A program made the translations under genes and the position numbers. Positions 1 through 8,236 of a stretch of DNA of 64,000 bases are shown here, in pieces. Origin of the DNA: JBGTCD01 sp041749015 (GTDB lineage Bacteria; Bacteroidota; Bacteroidia; Cytophagales; Cyclobacteriaceae); NCBI GenBank assembly GCA_041749015.1, contig JBGTCD010000064.1, positions 124,001 to 188,000 on the forward strand, in the 5' to 3' direction. The first letter of the stretch is position 1. Each line of letters opens with the position of its first letter. Under the pieces are notes generated by a model. The model was given only the letters and a program-made list of their open reading frames with translations. It made no database searches and had not been told where the DNA came from.

Positions 1-38
1 ATCACGTTGGTAGGAATATAGGCAGAAACGTCCCCAGC
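1..38 (-). other. atpA: in-frame continuation of atpA beyond an amber codon (cut by window edge)
   Basis: Read on the minus strand in the atpA frame, the bases after the TAG at 39-41 still encode the normal next residues of an F1 alpha subunit (AGDVSAYIPTNV, then an incomplete codon). The family normally reads ETQAGDVSAYIPTNVIS here, so only the Gln codon is replaced by a stop. The rest of the gene, about 170 residues with the C-terminal helical domain, lies outside the window. Confidence 0.85.
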
Positions 39-1079
39 CTATGTTTCAATAATAGGCAAGGCCGTTAAAGAACCGCCTCCTTTTACCATCCCTTCCAGGG
101 ATTCCGGCAGATCATTCATCGCCTGAGCGATATTATCATTGTCGTTGATCCTTGCAGCACGTTCCAATAAGCGTGAGTGCAAATAAAATACATCCCCTGG
201 ATATGCTTCACGTCCCGGAGGTCTCCTTAAAAGCAAAGACACCTCACGGTAGGCAACTGCCTGCTTTGAAAGGTCATCATATATCACTAATGCAGGTCGT
301 CCGGTATCTCTGAAGAATTCACCAATAGACGCTCCGGTAAAGGGGGCAAAAAATTGCATCGGTGCAGGATCAGAAGCTGATGCAGAGACGACTACTGTGT
401 AGTCCATAGCACCTCTTCTGTCCAAAGCAGCCACAACGCCCGCTACTGTAGAGGCCTTTTGGCCTATTGCCACATATATACAGTATACGGGCTCCCCGCG
501 GTCGTAAAATTCTTTTTGATTGATAATGGCATCAATCGCCACTGCCGTCTTTCCAGTTTGGCGGTCACCGATGATTAGCTCTCTTTGGCCTCTTCCGATT
601 GGAATCATGGAGTCAATCGCTTTGATACCTGTTTGCAAGGGCTCATTAACCGGTTGCCGGTAGATCACACCGGGGGCTTTCCGCTCCAGCGGCATATTGT
701 AAGTCTTGCCTTTGATTGGCCCTTTTCCATCAATAGGGAGTCCGAGAGCATCGACCACACGGCCACACATACCATCACCAGCCTGAATGGAGGCGATGGT
801 TCCTGTTCTTTTCACGGTATCACCCTCCTTGAGGTATTTGGAGTCCCCAAAGATTACAGCCCCTACATTATCTTCCTCGAGATTAAGCACAAGTGCTCTG
901 ATGCCGTTTTCAAATTCGATAAGCTCTCCCGCCTGTACCTTGGAGAGGCCATAGATTCTGGCTACCCCATCACCGACCTCAAGTACGGTGCCTATTTCCT
1001 CCAGCTCTACTTCGGTACGGGAGTTTGATAATTGTTCCCTAAGGAGTGCTGATACTTCATCTGGTCTTATATCTGCCAT
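39..1079 (-). CDS. atpA: F-type ATP synthase alpha subunit, interrupted by an amber codon
   Basis: Non-catalytic nucleotide-binding subunit of the F1 head, which alternates with beta in the hexamer. The 346 visible residues cover the N-terminal beta-barrel (about 25-95) and most of the nucleotide-binding domain. The Walker A motif GDRQTGKT is at 171-178 and the region with LLLRRPPGREAYPGDVFY is intact. The family is normally about 500-525 residues. Translation stops at TAG (39-41) exactly where the conserved Gln of LPIIETQAGD is expected, and the downstream frame is undamaged. That is a single CAG-to-TAG change, so either a real nonsense mutation or a sequence error. It is the last visible gene of the atpB-E-F-H-A series, 24 bases after atpH. 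Identity is certain; functional status is not. Confidence 0.95.
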   Translation of the reverse strand: MADIRPDEVSALLREQLSNSRTEVELEEIGTVLEVGDGVARIYGLSKVQAGELIEFENGIRALVLNLEEDNVGAVIFGDSKYLKEGDTVKRTGTIASIQAGDGMCGRVVDALGLPIDGKGPIKGKTYNMPLERKAPGVIYRQPVNEPLQTGIKAIDSMIPIGRGQRELIIGDRQTGKTAVAIDAIINQKEFYDRGEPVYCIYVAIGQKASTVAGVVAALDRRGAMDYTVVVSASASDPAPMQFFAPFTGASIGEFFRDTGRPALVIYDDLSKQAVAYREVSLLLRRPPGREAYPGDVFYLHSRLLERAARINDNDNIAQAMNDLPESLEGMVKGGGSLTALPIIET

Positions 1080-1103
1080 TGTAAATGATTTATATTTCTA
1101 AAC

Positions 1104-1646
1104 TCAGGATTTTATGATCTGACTTTCAATTTTTCTTAGTTTGGTCTTAATGCTACTATCTATTTGTTTGTCGTCAACATATAGTTTGTAACCGCCGATT
1201 ATTTCATTGTCCACGATTTGCTCCAGAATTACTTTTTCTCTTCCGGAGATTTCACGAACCAGGGCTTTAAACTCTTTACCCAATTCAGTATCTACCTCAA
1301 TGGCAGTCACGAGCTGTGCAGGCTGAATGTTATTAAATTCCTGATATTGATTTTCTACCTGCTTTACCACCTCCGGAACAATCCCCGCCCTACCTTTTTT
1401 GGCAAGAAGATTAAGAAAGGAAATAGTAAGCTTATTAAACCTTTTCTCAAATAACGCATTGATAATAGCTGCCTTTTTTAGGGGTTTAATAATTGGGTTG
1501 CGCAGCATGAGGAGAAAGTCTCTATTTTCTTCACATACCTTGTCTATCTGCAGCATATCCTCATATACCTGATCCAGGATATCCTGCTCTTTGGCCAGCT
1601 CTACGAGTGCTCTGGCATATCGGGATGTTACTGCGTATGATGCCAT
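1104..1646 (-). CDS. atpH: F-type ATP synthase delta subunit
   Basis: Delta (OSCP-type) subunit joining the peripheral stalk to the top of F1. It has 180 residues, the normal length. The N-terminal helical domain begins with SRYARALVELAKEQ, a family hallmark, and the C-terminal part contains EISGREKVILEQIVDNEIIGGYKLYVDDKQID in two adjoining stretches typical of the family (residues about 131-163). The ATG overlaps the stop codon of atpF by one base (TAATG), implying coupled translation. It lies between atpF and atpA, the usual order. Soluble; nothing unusual. Confidence 0.97.
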   Translation of the reverse strand: MASYAVTSRYARALVELAKEQDILDQVYEDMLQIDKVCEENRDFLLMLRNPIIKPLKKAAIINALFEKRFNKLTISFLNLLAKKGRAGIVPEVVKQVENQYQEFNNIQPAQLVTAIEVDTELGKEFKALVREISGREKVILEQIVDNEIIGGYKLYVDDKQIDSSIKTKLRKIESQIIKS

Positions 1647-2140
1647 TAATTAAGTTTTAAGTCCTTTATCATTTCATTGATATAGGCTTTCTGCTCTTTA
1701 TCTTTTGATAACTGGTTTTTAAGAATTTGCTCTGCAATGATCAATGAAAATTCGGCCACCTGATTTTTTACCTCTATCAGGGCAGCACGTTTCTCATTGA
1801 CTATGGCCTCACGTGCTTGCTCCACCATCCTGGAGGCCTGCTTAGCAGCATCCTCTCTGGCTTCATCTCTCATCTGGCTGGCAATTTCTCTAGCTTCTTT
1901 CAGGATTAGATCCCTTTCCTTGCGGGCTTCATCCAATAGCTTTTCATTTTCAGATTGAAGCTTAGCCATTTCTGCCCTTGCTTCCTCAGCTGAATCCAAG
2001 GCTTTCTGAATGGTAGCCTCTCTTTCATTCAGGGCATTAAGTATAGGTTTCCAGGCAAACTTTCCTAAAAAGAAAAGTAAGATCAAAAAGACAAAAGTTT
2101 GCCAAATGATTAGTCCGGTTCCTGGAGTGATTAGTTCCAT
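1646..2140 (-). CDS. atpF: F-type ATP synthase b subunit
   Basis: Peripheral-stalk subunit: one N-terminal membrane helix (about residues 10-30) followed by a long charged coiled coil. It has 164 residues, normal length. The signature KFAWKPILNALNERE follows the membrane helix, and the rest is Ala/Glu/Lys/Arg-rich heptad-like sequence with no Pro. The start ATG lies 66 bases after the atpE stop, and the gap contains a strong hairpin (2172-2198). A single b gene is present, so the stalk is presumably a homodimer. Confidence 0.97.
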   Translation of the reverse strand: MELITPGTGLIIWQTFVFLILLFFLGKFAWKPILNALNEREATIQKALDSAEEARAEMAKLQSENEKLLDEARKERDLILKEAREIASQMRDEAREDAAKQASRMVEQAREAIVNEKRAALIEVKNQVAEFSLIIAEQILKNQLSKDKEQKAYINEMIKDLKLN

Positions 2141-2171
2141 TGATATTTGGGTTTTGTAAAATCTAAATAAA

Positions 2172-2198
2172 TCCCGCTCCGGACAAGCCGGAACGGGA
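2172..2198 (-). promoter_or_regulatory. intercistronic hairpin between atpE and atpF
   Basis: Perfect inverted repeat except for one internal mismatch: TCCCG, mismatch, TCCGG, a 5-base loop, then CCGGA, mismatch, CGGGA. On the transcribed strand it sits about 9 bases after the atpE stop and is followed by a moderately U-rich stretch, not a clean U-run. It could slow 3' decay or act as a weak terminator, raising atpE over the downstream genes. The c subunit is needed in many copies per enzyme, which makes this plausible, but the function is inferred. Confidence 0.5.
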
Positions 2199-2206
2199 GT
2201 AATCCA

Positions 2207-2446
2207 TTAAAGGGATATCAGCAGGCAAATTACCAAGCCAAAAAGAGCAGCAACCTCAATCAAGGCAGCAATGATCAACATCGCTCCCTGGATCTTACCT
2301 GCGGCCTCAGGCTGGCGGGCCATGGCTTCCATAGCAGAACCTCCAATTCTACCAATTCCGATTCCTGCGCCTATCGCTGCAAGACCGGCACCAATTCCGG
2401 CACCCATTACTGCCATACCGGCATCCAATAAAATTTGTAAAAACAT
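2207..2446 (-). CDS. atpE: F-type ATP synthase c subunit
   Basis: Membrane-ring proteolipid of 79 residues: two hydrophobic helices joined by the polar loop ARQPEA (about 43-48). The first helix is glycine-rich (GAGIGAGLAAIGAGIGIG), as required for tight ring packing. The ion-binding carboxylate is Glu64 in ALIEVAALFG, with Val and Ala following it, so it looks like a proton rather than a sodium ring (inference). It lies 37 bases after atpB. A hairpin follows its stop codon. Confidence 0.97.
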   Translation of the reverse strand: MFLQILLDAGMAVMGAGIGAGLAAIGAGIGIGRIGGSAMEAMARQPEAAGKIQGAMLIIAALIEVAALFGLVICLLISL

Positions 2447-2483
2447 AGTGTTAAAATTTATGTGAATTAAACATGGATTCTAA

Positions 2484-3503
2484 TTAATGGTGGCTCTTTT
2501 CTGTTGCCATCCCTATATACAGGGCTGAAAACATGGTAAATACATAAGCCTGGATCGCAGCCACCAAAAACTCGATCAGGTTTATAAAAAAGACGATTAT
2601 TGATGCCCCAAGACCGACCTGCCAGCTTTGAAAAATAAAGGTAAGGGAGATCAGACTTAATATTACAATATGACCCGCAGTAATGGCCACAAAAAGCCTG
2701 ACCATCAGGGAAATTGGTTTGGTGAAAACACCGATAAATTCAACGGGAACAATAATAAATTTTAAGAGAAATGGCACCCCGGGGGCTGTAAATATATGTC
2801 CCCAGTATTGCCTATTTCCATTAATGTTGGTAATCACAAAGGTACACACTGCTAGTACAAGGGTCACTGCTATATTGCCGGTGAGATTGGCCGCGCCAGG
2901 CAGCAGCCCCAGAATATTACCAAACAGGATAAAGAAGAAAAGGGTCAGCAAAAATGGCATGTAACGCTCATAATTATTGCTAATATTTGGCTTTACTACT
3001 TCATCCCTAATAAATACGATCACAGGCTCAATGAATGACTGGATTCCTTTAGGGGCTTTGCCCTTATTTTTTTCATAGGCCCTGCCTATTGCAAAGAAGA
3101 CCAGGATGAGCATTGCAGCATTGATAAAAAGAAAGAATACGTTTTTGGTGATGGAAATATCCAAAACCATCGCCTCCGACCCCTCTATCGATATGTGTCC
3201 GTGATCAAGGACATAACCATTATGAGTTTTCAGTTTGTGATTGTCATCATAAAAATTTCTTGAACTGAAAACATCGAGGCCTTTTTCTTTTGAGTACACA
3301 ATAACCGGCAGATATAAGGTGCCGTAATCCCCGTCAAAAAAATGATAAACATGGTCATCAAGTACGTGATGGATGATGGTAGCCCCCGGGTCAAACTCCG
3401 CATCAGGATCACCTGCTGCCATGGAGGTCACCGGCAGAACTACTAAAAAAAATAGTGACAATCTGCTGAAAATGGCCCGAAATTTCTGGGTAAAAATCCT
3501 CAT
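2484..3503 (-). CDS. atpB: F-type ATP synthase a subunit with exported N-terminal domain
   Basis: Proton-channel subunit of the membrane sector. It has 339 residues, longer than the roughly 270 of E. coli. The N-terminus has a signal-like segment (residues 15-30) followed by an extra hydrophilic domain to about 118, rich in His and Asp, a known feature of Bacteroidota AtpB. The membrane helices follow. The essential Arg is Arg269 in KPISLMVRLF, and the partner helix ends in AIQAYVFTMFSALYI. The start ATG at 3503 precedes the signal-like segment. It begins the B-E-F-H-A block, 85 bases downstream of the AtpI-like gene. Confidence 0.96.
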   Translation of the reverse strand: MRIFTQKFRAIFSRLSLFFLVVLPVTSMAAGDPDAEFDPGATIIHHVLDDHVYHFFDGDYGTLYLPVIVYSKEKGLDVFSSRNFYDDNHKLKTHNGYVLDHGHISIEGSEAMVLDISITKNVFFLFINAAMLILVFFAIGRAYEKNKGKAPKGIQSFIEPVIVFIRDEVVKPNISNNYERYMPFLLTLFFFILFGNILGLLPGAANLTGNIAVTLVLAVCTFVITNINGNRQYWGHIFTAPGVPFLLKFIIVPVEFIGVFTKPISLMVRLFVAITAGHIVILSLISLTFIFQSWQVGLGASIIVFFINLIEFLVAAIQAYVFTMFSALYIGMATEKSHH

Positions 3504-3538
3504 TTATTGAAATAAAACAGGTGCGATGAAATCGAGTG

Positions 3539-3546
3539 CAAAGGTA
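3539..3546 (-). promoter_or_regulatory. possible Bacteroidota -7 element upstream of atpB
   Basis: On the minus strand this reads TACCTTTG, an exact match to the Bacteroidota -7 consensus TAnnTTTG, 36 bases upstream of the atpB start. No TTTG lies at the ideal 19-21 spacing; those present are about 14 and 23 bases away. It may be an internal promoter that boosts the Fo/F1 genes independently of the upstream bactofilin genes. Confidence 0.33.
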
Positions 3547-3588
3547 TAGATTCCCCCCTCCAAAAAAAACAAAACCTGCGATTATTTC

Positions 3589-3999
3589 TTAGTTGATTTC
3601 TTTGTTCTGGCTTGCCTTGTTTTGACCCGTAATCCTGGTAAAAATAACCCCAATATCAAGGACCAGGAATATGGTATAAGCCCCCATGAAGCTCAGCAGA
3701 TTAACCTTTGCCATTTCAGGCTCCAGATAAGCTAACGCAAATAGATAAATAAGTGAAAGCAGGAGCTTTACTACCACTGAAACAAAAATGGCCTGAATGA
3801 AAAACTCCTGCATCTTTTCAAGCAAAAGGATCATTCCGGTATAAATCCCCTGGCTTAACAAAATCAAAAATATGAGGCTAATTGCGAAATAGTGGTTATA
3901 CTCCGACTGGGCGGCCCGGGAAGTGCCCCAATAAAAAATACCAAACAAAATAATTCCTGCCAGGCATAGAAGAATGAAAAATCTAAATGGTGTTAACAC
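3589..3999 (-). CDS. AtpI-like four-helix membrane protein
   Basis: Unrecognised 136-residue membrane protein with four predicted hydrophobic helices (about 6-24, 37-57, 66-90, 98-118). The C-terminus is short and polar. It lies between atpZ (16 bases upstream) and atpB (85 bases downstream), the place of the atpI accessory gene in many atp operons. By position it may help assemble the c ring or supply cations, but I see no sequence motif proving the AtpI family. Real gene on position, length and composition. Confidence 0.8.
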   Translation of the reverse strand: MLTPFRFFILLCLAGIILFGIFYWGTSRAAQSEYNHYFAISLIFLILLSQGIYTGMILLLEKMQEFFIQAIFVSVVVKLLLSLIYLFALAYLEPEMAKVNLLSFMGAYTIFLVLDIGVIFTRITGQNKASQNKEIN

Positions 4000-4015
4000 G
4001 GTAAATAATTAGCGG

Positions 4016-4237
4016 CTACTGCTCTATGTCTTTATACAGCTTGTAAATTACCCCTGCCAGTCCAAGAAACATAAAAAGAATAACAAACAATGGAATTCTC
4101 CAACCAGTCTTTTGGTCTATTAAAAAACCGATATACATGAGAACACCCAGGGTGATAAGGATCTGAAAGGCCAGACCTGTATATTTCAGGTATTTACCGG
4201 ACTGCTTTGAGTCTTTCTTTGGGGAGTTCGGATCCAT
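4016..4237 (-). CDS. atpZ: AtpZ/AtpI-family small membrane protein
   Basis: 73-residue protein with a charged N-terminus (about 1-18) and two membrane helices joined by the short loop DQKTGWRIP. This matches the AtpZ/AtpR small subunits encoded next to ATP synthase genes. In other bacteria such proteins act with AtpI in Mg/Ca supply or enzyme stability. The first 44 bases overlap the 3' end of the bactofilin gene in another frame, so its start codon lies inside that gene. It ends in TAG, showing that TAG is an ordinary stop in this genome. Confidence 0.85.
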   Translation of the reverse strand: MDPNSPKKDSKQSGKYLKYTGLAFQILITLGVLMYIGFLIDQKTGWRIPLFVILFMFLGLAGVIYKLYKDIEQ

Positions 4238-4631
4238 TATGAATATTATCTCCGATTTTGATTTCCTTGATGGTTACCCCCATTTTACATCCTCCGTTGA
4301 ATGTGGCACCTGACTCCACAATCAGCTTATTGGTTACAATGTCGCTGTGCACCACAGCGGTGGGCTTAAGGATGAGCACATCGGTGATCTCCACTTTGCC
4401 GTGTACTTCACCTGCGATCTCAGCATTTTGCGCCAGGATATTGCCCTCTACATGTGAGGACTGACCCAGAGCCACCTTGGACTTAGTCTTGACGTTGCCA
4501 ATGACTTTTCCTTCGATGCGGATATTCCCAAAAGTTTCTATACTACCTTCAAGGATGGTACCCTTACCGATGATATTGCTAGAGTTGCTGATTTGTTCTG
4601 CCACTTTTTGTTCTTGCTTTGAGCTAAACAT
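4194..4631 (-). CDS. bactofilin (polymer-forming cytoskeletal protein)
   Basis: Bactofilin-family protein of 145 residues. The central beta-helix (about 20-115) consists of short Gly/Ile/Val-rich turns, such as GKGTILEGSIETFGNIRIEG and HGKVEITDVLILKPTA, with flexible tails. Bactofilins form membrane-associated filaments that position cell-wall enzymes. An M23 peptidase gene lies 12 bases upstream, a common pairing, so the two probably act together in wall shaping. The 3' end overlaps atpZ by 44 bases, tying this pair to the ATP synthase transcript. Confidence 0.93.
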   Translation of the reverse strand: MFSSKQEQKVAEQISNSSNIIGKGTILEGSIETFGNIRIEGKVIGNVKTKSKVALGQSSHVEGNILAQNAEIAGEVHGKVEITDVLILKPTAVVHSDIVTNKLIVESGATFNGGCKMGVTIKEIKIGDNIHNGSELPKERLKAVR

Positions 4632-4643
4632 AGTGTTTATATT

Positions 4644-5519
4644 TTAAAATGAAATAAAGTCTTCCGGATTGACCGGATTCCCGTTATACCACAATTCAAA
4701 ATGCAAATGCGGACCGTCTGTAAGCTCTCCTGTATTGCCAACAATGCTTACGATCTCACCTGCGTTGACAAAATTACCAACTTTTTTCAATAAATCAGCA
4801 TTATGCTTGTAAACTGAAATAAGATTGGCTCTATGCTGTACGGCCAATACATACCCCGAATCCTGCGTCCAGGAGGCCATAATCACGGTTCCGTCAGCAA
4901 TACACTTGACCGGTTCATTCTTTCTGGTGACGATATCCACGCCGAAATGCCCTTCCCGGAGGTTAAATGAATTGGAAATAAAGCCCGTAATCGGGGAAAA
5001 AAGGAAGAACTCCTGCAATTCATGGATCCTTTGGGAAGTAAAGGTGATCAATGGCATATCTGATTGCTCAAACTCCTGCCTGAGCTGTGAATCAATCGGA
5101 GCCAGGTAATCTGCATCTACCTGTGTTTGAAAACGTCCGGTTTCAAGGGAGGAGGTATCATCACCCCTTCTCGCATCATCCAGGTCTAAGGTATCCCCAC
5201 TAAGTATCCGCTGAAAAGCCATTATAAACTGTTGCTTTTTGTCCACTTCGTATATGAGTGAGTCCATTTGAATGTTGAGCTCCAATAGCTCCCTTTTGGT
5301 TTCCATCTGGGCATGCCTGGGATCAAACCATTGATCCAGCAGGGTGGTGATCAGGAAAAAACTTAGCCCCAGGGTAATGAGAAAAATAAAAAATGCCAGG
5401 AGGATGACTTTAGCATAAGTAAAACTTGTAGTAGTCTTCTCTGCAAAGTTTTCCTCATTTCTGATGATAAGCAGATATCGGTTAAACAACCAGCTAGATA
5501 ATGTTTTTCTCGCCTTCAA
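4644..5519 (-). CDS. membrane-anchored M23 family zinc peptidase
   Basis: Peptidoglycan endopeptidase-type protein of 291 residues. One membrane helix at about 37-61 is followed by a coiled-coil-like stretch (70-105) and a C-terminal M23 domain (about 180-285). The zinc site is complete: His191 and Asp195 in HFGVD, His239, and His271/His273 in GPHLHFEL. It should act on the periplasmic face on peptide cross-links. The bactofilin gene follows 12 bases downstream, suggesting a bactofilin-guided wall hydrolase. It is transcribed divergently from the SprE/PorW gene. Confidence 0.92.
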   Translation of the reverse strand: MKARKTLSSWLFNRYLLIIRNEENFAEKTTTSFTYAKVILLAFFIFLITLGLSFFLITTLLDQWFDPRHAQMETKRELLELNIQMDSLIYEVDKKQQFIMAFQRILSGDTLDLDDARRGDDTSSLETGRFQTQVDADYLAPIDSQLRQEFEQSDMPLITFTSQRIHELQEFFLFSPITGFISNSFNLREGHFGVDIVTRKNEPVKCIADGTVIMASWTQDSGYVLAVQHRANLISVYKHNADLLKKVGNFVNAGEIVSIVGNTGELTDGPHLHFELWYNGNPVNPEDFISF

Positions 5520-5542
5520 ATGCTATACGCTTAAATGGGTTC

Positions 5543-5550
5543 CAAAATTA
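5543..5550 (-). promoter_or_regulatory. possible -7 element for the M23/bactofilin/atp transcript
   Basis: Minus-strand TAATTTTG, an exact TAnnTTTG match, 24 bases upstream of the M23 peptidase start in the 99-base divergent gap with the SprE/PorW gene. No convincing TTTG -33 element is at the expected spacing. No matching element for the plus-strand gene was found in the same gap. Confidence 0.33.
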
Positions 5551-5618
5551 GTTATTATAAAGAATTATTGTATTAAATATGTGGTTAAATACGTTAAATA
5601 CCCAGATAAAATTCTGTT

Positions 5619-8204
5619 TTGATCAAATATTTAGTTTACACCCTTTTACTTGCGGGTTTTATTGGAGTGGTGACAGGCTTTTCCGGTTGTTCGGCTGAGC
5701 GTGGCAATCCCTTCAGTAAATCCTACCATAATACCGCTGCCCGGTATAATGCTCATTTTTATGCAAAAATGCGGCTTCAGGAAATCGAGCAAACCTTGTG
5801 GACCAATCATCAAAACGATTATGATAACGTATTGCGGATCTACCCGGAATTTGACACCATCATGGCCAAGTCTTACGAGGCACTCACAGAGGATATTATC
5901 AAAAAGAGCTCTATCGCCATCCAAAGGCATAAAAATAGTAAATGGGTAGATGATTGCTATATTCTGGTGGGCCAGGCCCGGCATTATGATGTGGATTTTC
6001 CTAATGCCATCGAAACATTCAAATTTGTTAATACGCACAGCGAGAATGAACATAAGCGGCATAGAGCACTGATTCATCTGATGCGCAGCTTTATTGAGGC
6101 TGAAGAAATGAATAATGCCCTAGCAGTGTCTGATTTTCTACAAAAACAACCCCTCAACAAAAAAAACACCAAGAACTACATGATGACGCGGGCATATTTT
6201 TATCAAAAAAGGGAGGACTATAAAAATATGGAGACCAGTATAGCCCAGGCAGCACCCTTATTGAAGAAAAAGGAGAAAAAGGCCAGAACCTATTTCATTC
6301 TGGGACAGCTACAGCAGATAAATGGCGAGCAAGAGCTTGCCTTTGACTCATATCGCACTTGTATTAAAACCAATCCCCCTTATGAACTTGACTTTCATGC
6401 ACGGCTTAATATGGCTCAGGTCACACAATTTGCCAAAGGCACTGATGTAAAAACAGCCCGAAAACATTTCAGGAAGTTACTGAACGACAAAAAAAACGAA
6501 GAATATAAAGATCGTATTTACTATGAAATGGCCAATTTTGAATTGCGGCAAAACCGAATGGATGAGGCCATCCAATTCTACAAAAAATCAGCATGGAGCA
6601 GCACCCGCAATAATAAGCAAAAGGGGCAGGCCTATCTGAAACTTGGAGAGATCCATTACGACAGTCTGAAAAAATACGAACTTGCCAAAGCCTATTATGA
6701 CAGCACGATAAGTGTATTGCCTAAGGACTTTAAAAATTATGAGAAAATAAAAGCCCGCCAGGAAATCCTTGCCGACTTTGTAGCTCAGATTAATATAATT
6801 TCAGAAAAAGACAGTCTGCTCAGTCTTGTCAAGATGGACTCAGTATCACTTATGGCCTATCTGCAGGATTACGTTGATGCCGAGACCGAAAAGGCCGATA
6901 AGAAGGCTGCCGAGGAGCGCAGGCAAGCCCGTAGAGCTGCAGCAGGCAGTGGTGGCGTTGCAAGCCCCTTTGATGACAGATCAGGGGGCGGGAGTACCTC
7001 CTGGTATTTTGGCAACCCTTCTGCAGTAGCTCAAGGTCAAAATGAGTTTCGCAGGAAATGGGGCAATCGCACCCTGGAGGACAATTGGAGGCGATCGCGA
7101 AAACAAACCACTATTTCTGATCAAATGATCGGAGCTGCTGAAGGTGGTGCTGAAGATAGGCCTTCCGAAGGGGCTGAAGGGGACTCCCGGGCAGAGGGTC
7201 TGAATGCGGTTAGTCTGTATAATCAACTCCCCCATAGTGTGGAGGCACAGCAAGCGGCCCTCGACCAGATCGAAGAAGCCAAATATCAATTGGGGAGCAT
7301 TTACAATTTCAAACTTCTGGAAAGAGATAATGCCCGCACTACTTTCAATTCATTATTGGACCGGTTTCCAGAATCTGAGCATAAGCCGGAGGTGCTGTAT
7401 CTGCTCTATATAATTCACACCGAATATTTAAAAGATGGAGGTGAAGGTCCTTTCAAAGATCAGCTCCTCTCCACTTTCCCCAATACCATTTACGCCAAAC
7501 TGGTAATAAACCCCAACTATAGGGAAGAAAGTGATGCAGCCCTCATTGAAATGCAGAAATTGTATAAGGTGGCTTATGAACTTTATGAAACCAAAGAATA
7601 TGACCGTTCATTGGCCATAATCGAGGATGCCATCAATAAATATGGGGAGGTGGATTTTAGCCCAAGATTACACCTCCTTAGGATTCTAATAATTGGCCGG
7701 ACTGACGATATTAATAAATACCGGTTTGAATTATCCCAGCTGATCGAAAAATATCCGGATGCGGAAATTACCCCATATGCACAAACCCTGCTCAAGGCTT
7801 CGAGGGAATTTGAAGAAAGAATGGCTAAATCAAAAGGGGTCATTTACATACCTGATTTTGAACAGGAACACTTTTTTGTTCTGTTATACCCTAAAGGAGA
7901 CAAAAATACCGATCCGATCAACAAATTTTTAGATGAATATCATAAAGAGAATTTCCCGGAAAATAAACTTTCCTCTGGGAATCTAATGTTTGACGATACT
8001 TACAACCTGATCAATGTCACCCCTTTTAAGGATAAAAAGGAGGCCCAGAACTATTACTTCCTTTTTAATTCGATTTCTAACATAGAAAAGGAATTTCCCG
8101 ATCTGGAATTTTATAAATTTGTCATTACCAAAGACAATTTCGACATTTTATACCGCACAAAAGCCGTAGATAACTATCTGGGCTTTTTTCAAAAAAATTA
8201 CTAA
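5619..8204 (+). CDS. sprE: T9SS lipoprotein of the SprE/PorW family (TPR repeats)
   Basis: Outer-membrane lipoprotein of the type IX secretion and gliding machinery, 861 residues, near the usual size. A lipoprotein signal ends in GFSGC with lipid Cys24, which supports the TTG start; the frame is closed just upstream (TAA at 5607-5609) and offers no ATG. The family-like segment SKSYHNTAARYNAHFYAK follows, then many helical TPR-type repeats (about 60-390 and 540-760), separated by a low-complexity Ala/Gly/Ser/Arg linker (about 420-530). In relatives PorW/SprE links the PorKLMN motor complex to the translocon. It starts a plus-strand run with a PBP gene and uvrC. Confidence 0.85.
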   Translation: MIKYLVYTLLLAGFIGVVTGFSGCSAERGNPFSKSYHNTAARYNAHFYAKMRLQEIEQTLWTNHQNDYDNVLRIYPEFDTIMAKSYEALTEDIIKKSSIAIQRHKNSKWVDDCYILVGQARHYDVDFPNAIETFKFVNTHSENEHKRHRALIHLMRSFIEAEEMNNALAVSDFLQKQPLNKKNTKNYMMTRAYFYQKREDYKNMETSIAQAAPLLKKKEKKARTYFILGQLQQINGEQELAFDSYRTCIKTNPPYELDFHARLNMAQVTQFAKGTDVKTARKHFRKLLNDKKNEEYKDRIYYEMANFELRQNRMDEAIQFYKKSAWSSTRNNKQKGQAYLKLGEIHYDSLKKYELAKAYYDSTISVLPKDFKNYEKIKARQEILADFVAQINIISEKDSLLSLVKMDSVSLMAYLQDYVDAETEKADKKAAEERRQARRAAAGSGGVASPFDDRSGGGSTSWYFGNPSAVAQGQNEFRRKWGNRTLEDNWRRSRKQTTISDQMIGAAEGGAEDRPSEGAEGDSRAEGLNAVSLYNQLPHSVEAQQAALDQIEEAKYQLGSIYNFKLLERDNARTTFNSLLDRFPESEHKPEVLYLLYIIHTEYLKDGGEGPFKDQLLSTFPNTIYAKLVINPNYREESDAALIEMQKLYKVAYELYETKEYDRSLAIIEDAINKYGEVDFSPRLHLLRILIIGRTDDINKYRFELSQLIEKYPDAEITPYAQTLLKASREFEERMAKSKGVIYIPDFEQEHFFVLLYPKGDKNTDPINKFLDEYHKENFPENKLSSGNLMFDDTYNLINVTPFKDKKEAQNYYFLFNSISNIEKEFPDLEFYKFVITKDNFDILYRTKAVDNYLGFFQKNY

Positions 8205-8236
8205 ATTGAGAAGGCTGTAAAGCCTAAAACCTACTT

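Noticed and set aside
39..41. TAG recoded as glutamine in this organism
   Set aside because: atpZ, the aldo/keto reductase and the gene at 49704-50186 end in TAG at natural C-termini, so TAG is a normal stop; the atpA codon is more likely an error or point mutation.
585..1028. 147-residue plus-strand frame opposite atpA
   Set aside because: Antisense shadow of a well-conserved gene with no signal or family features.
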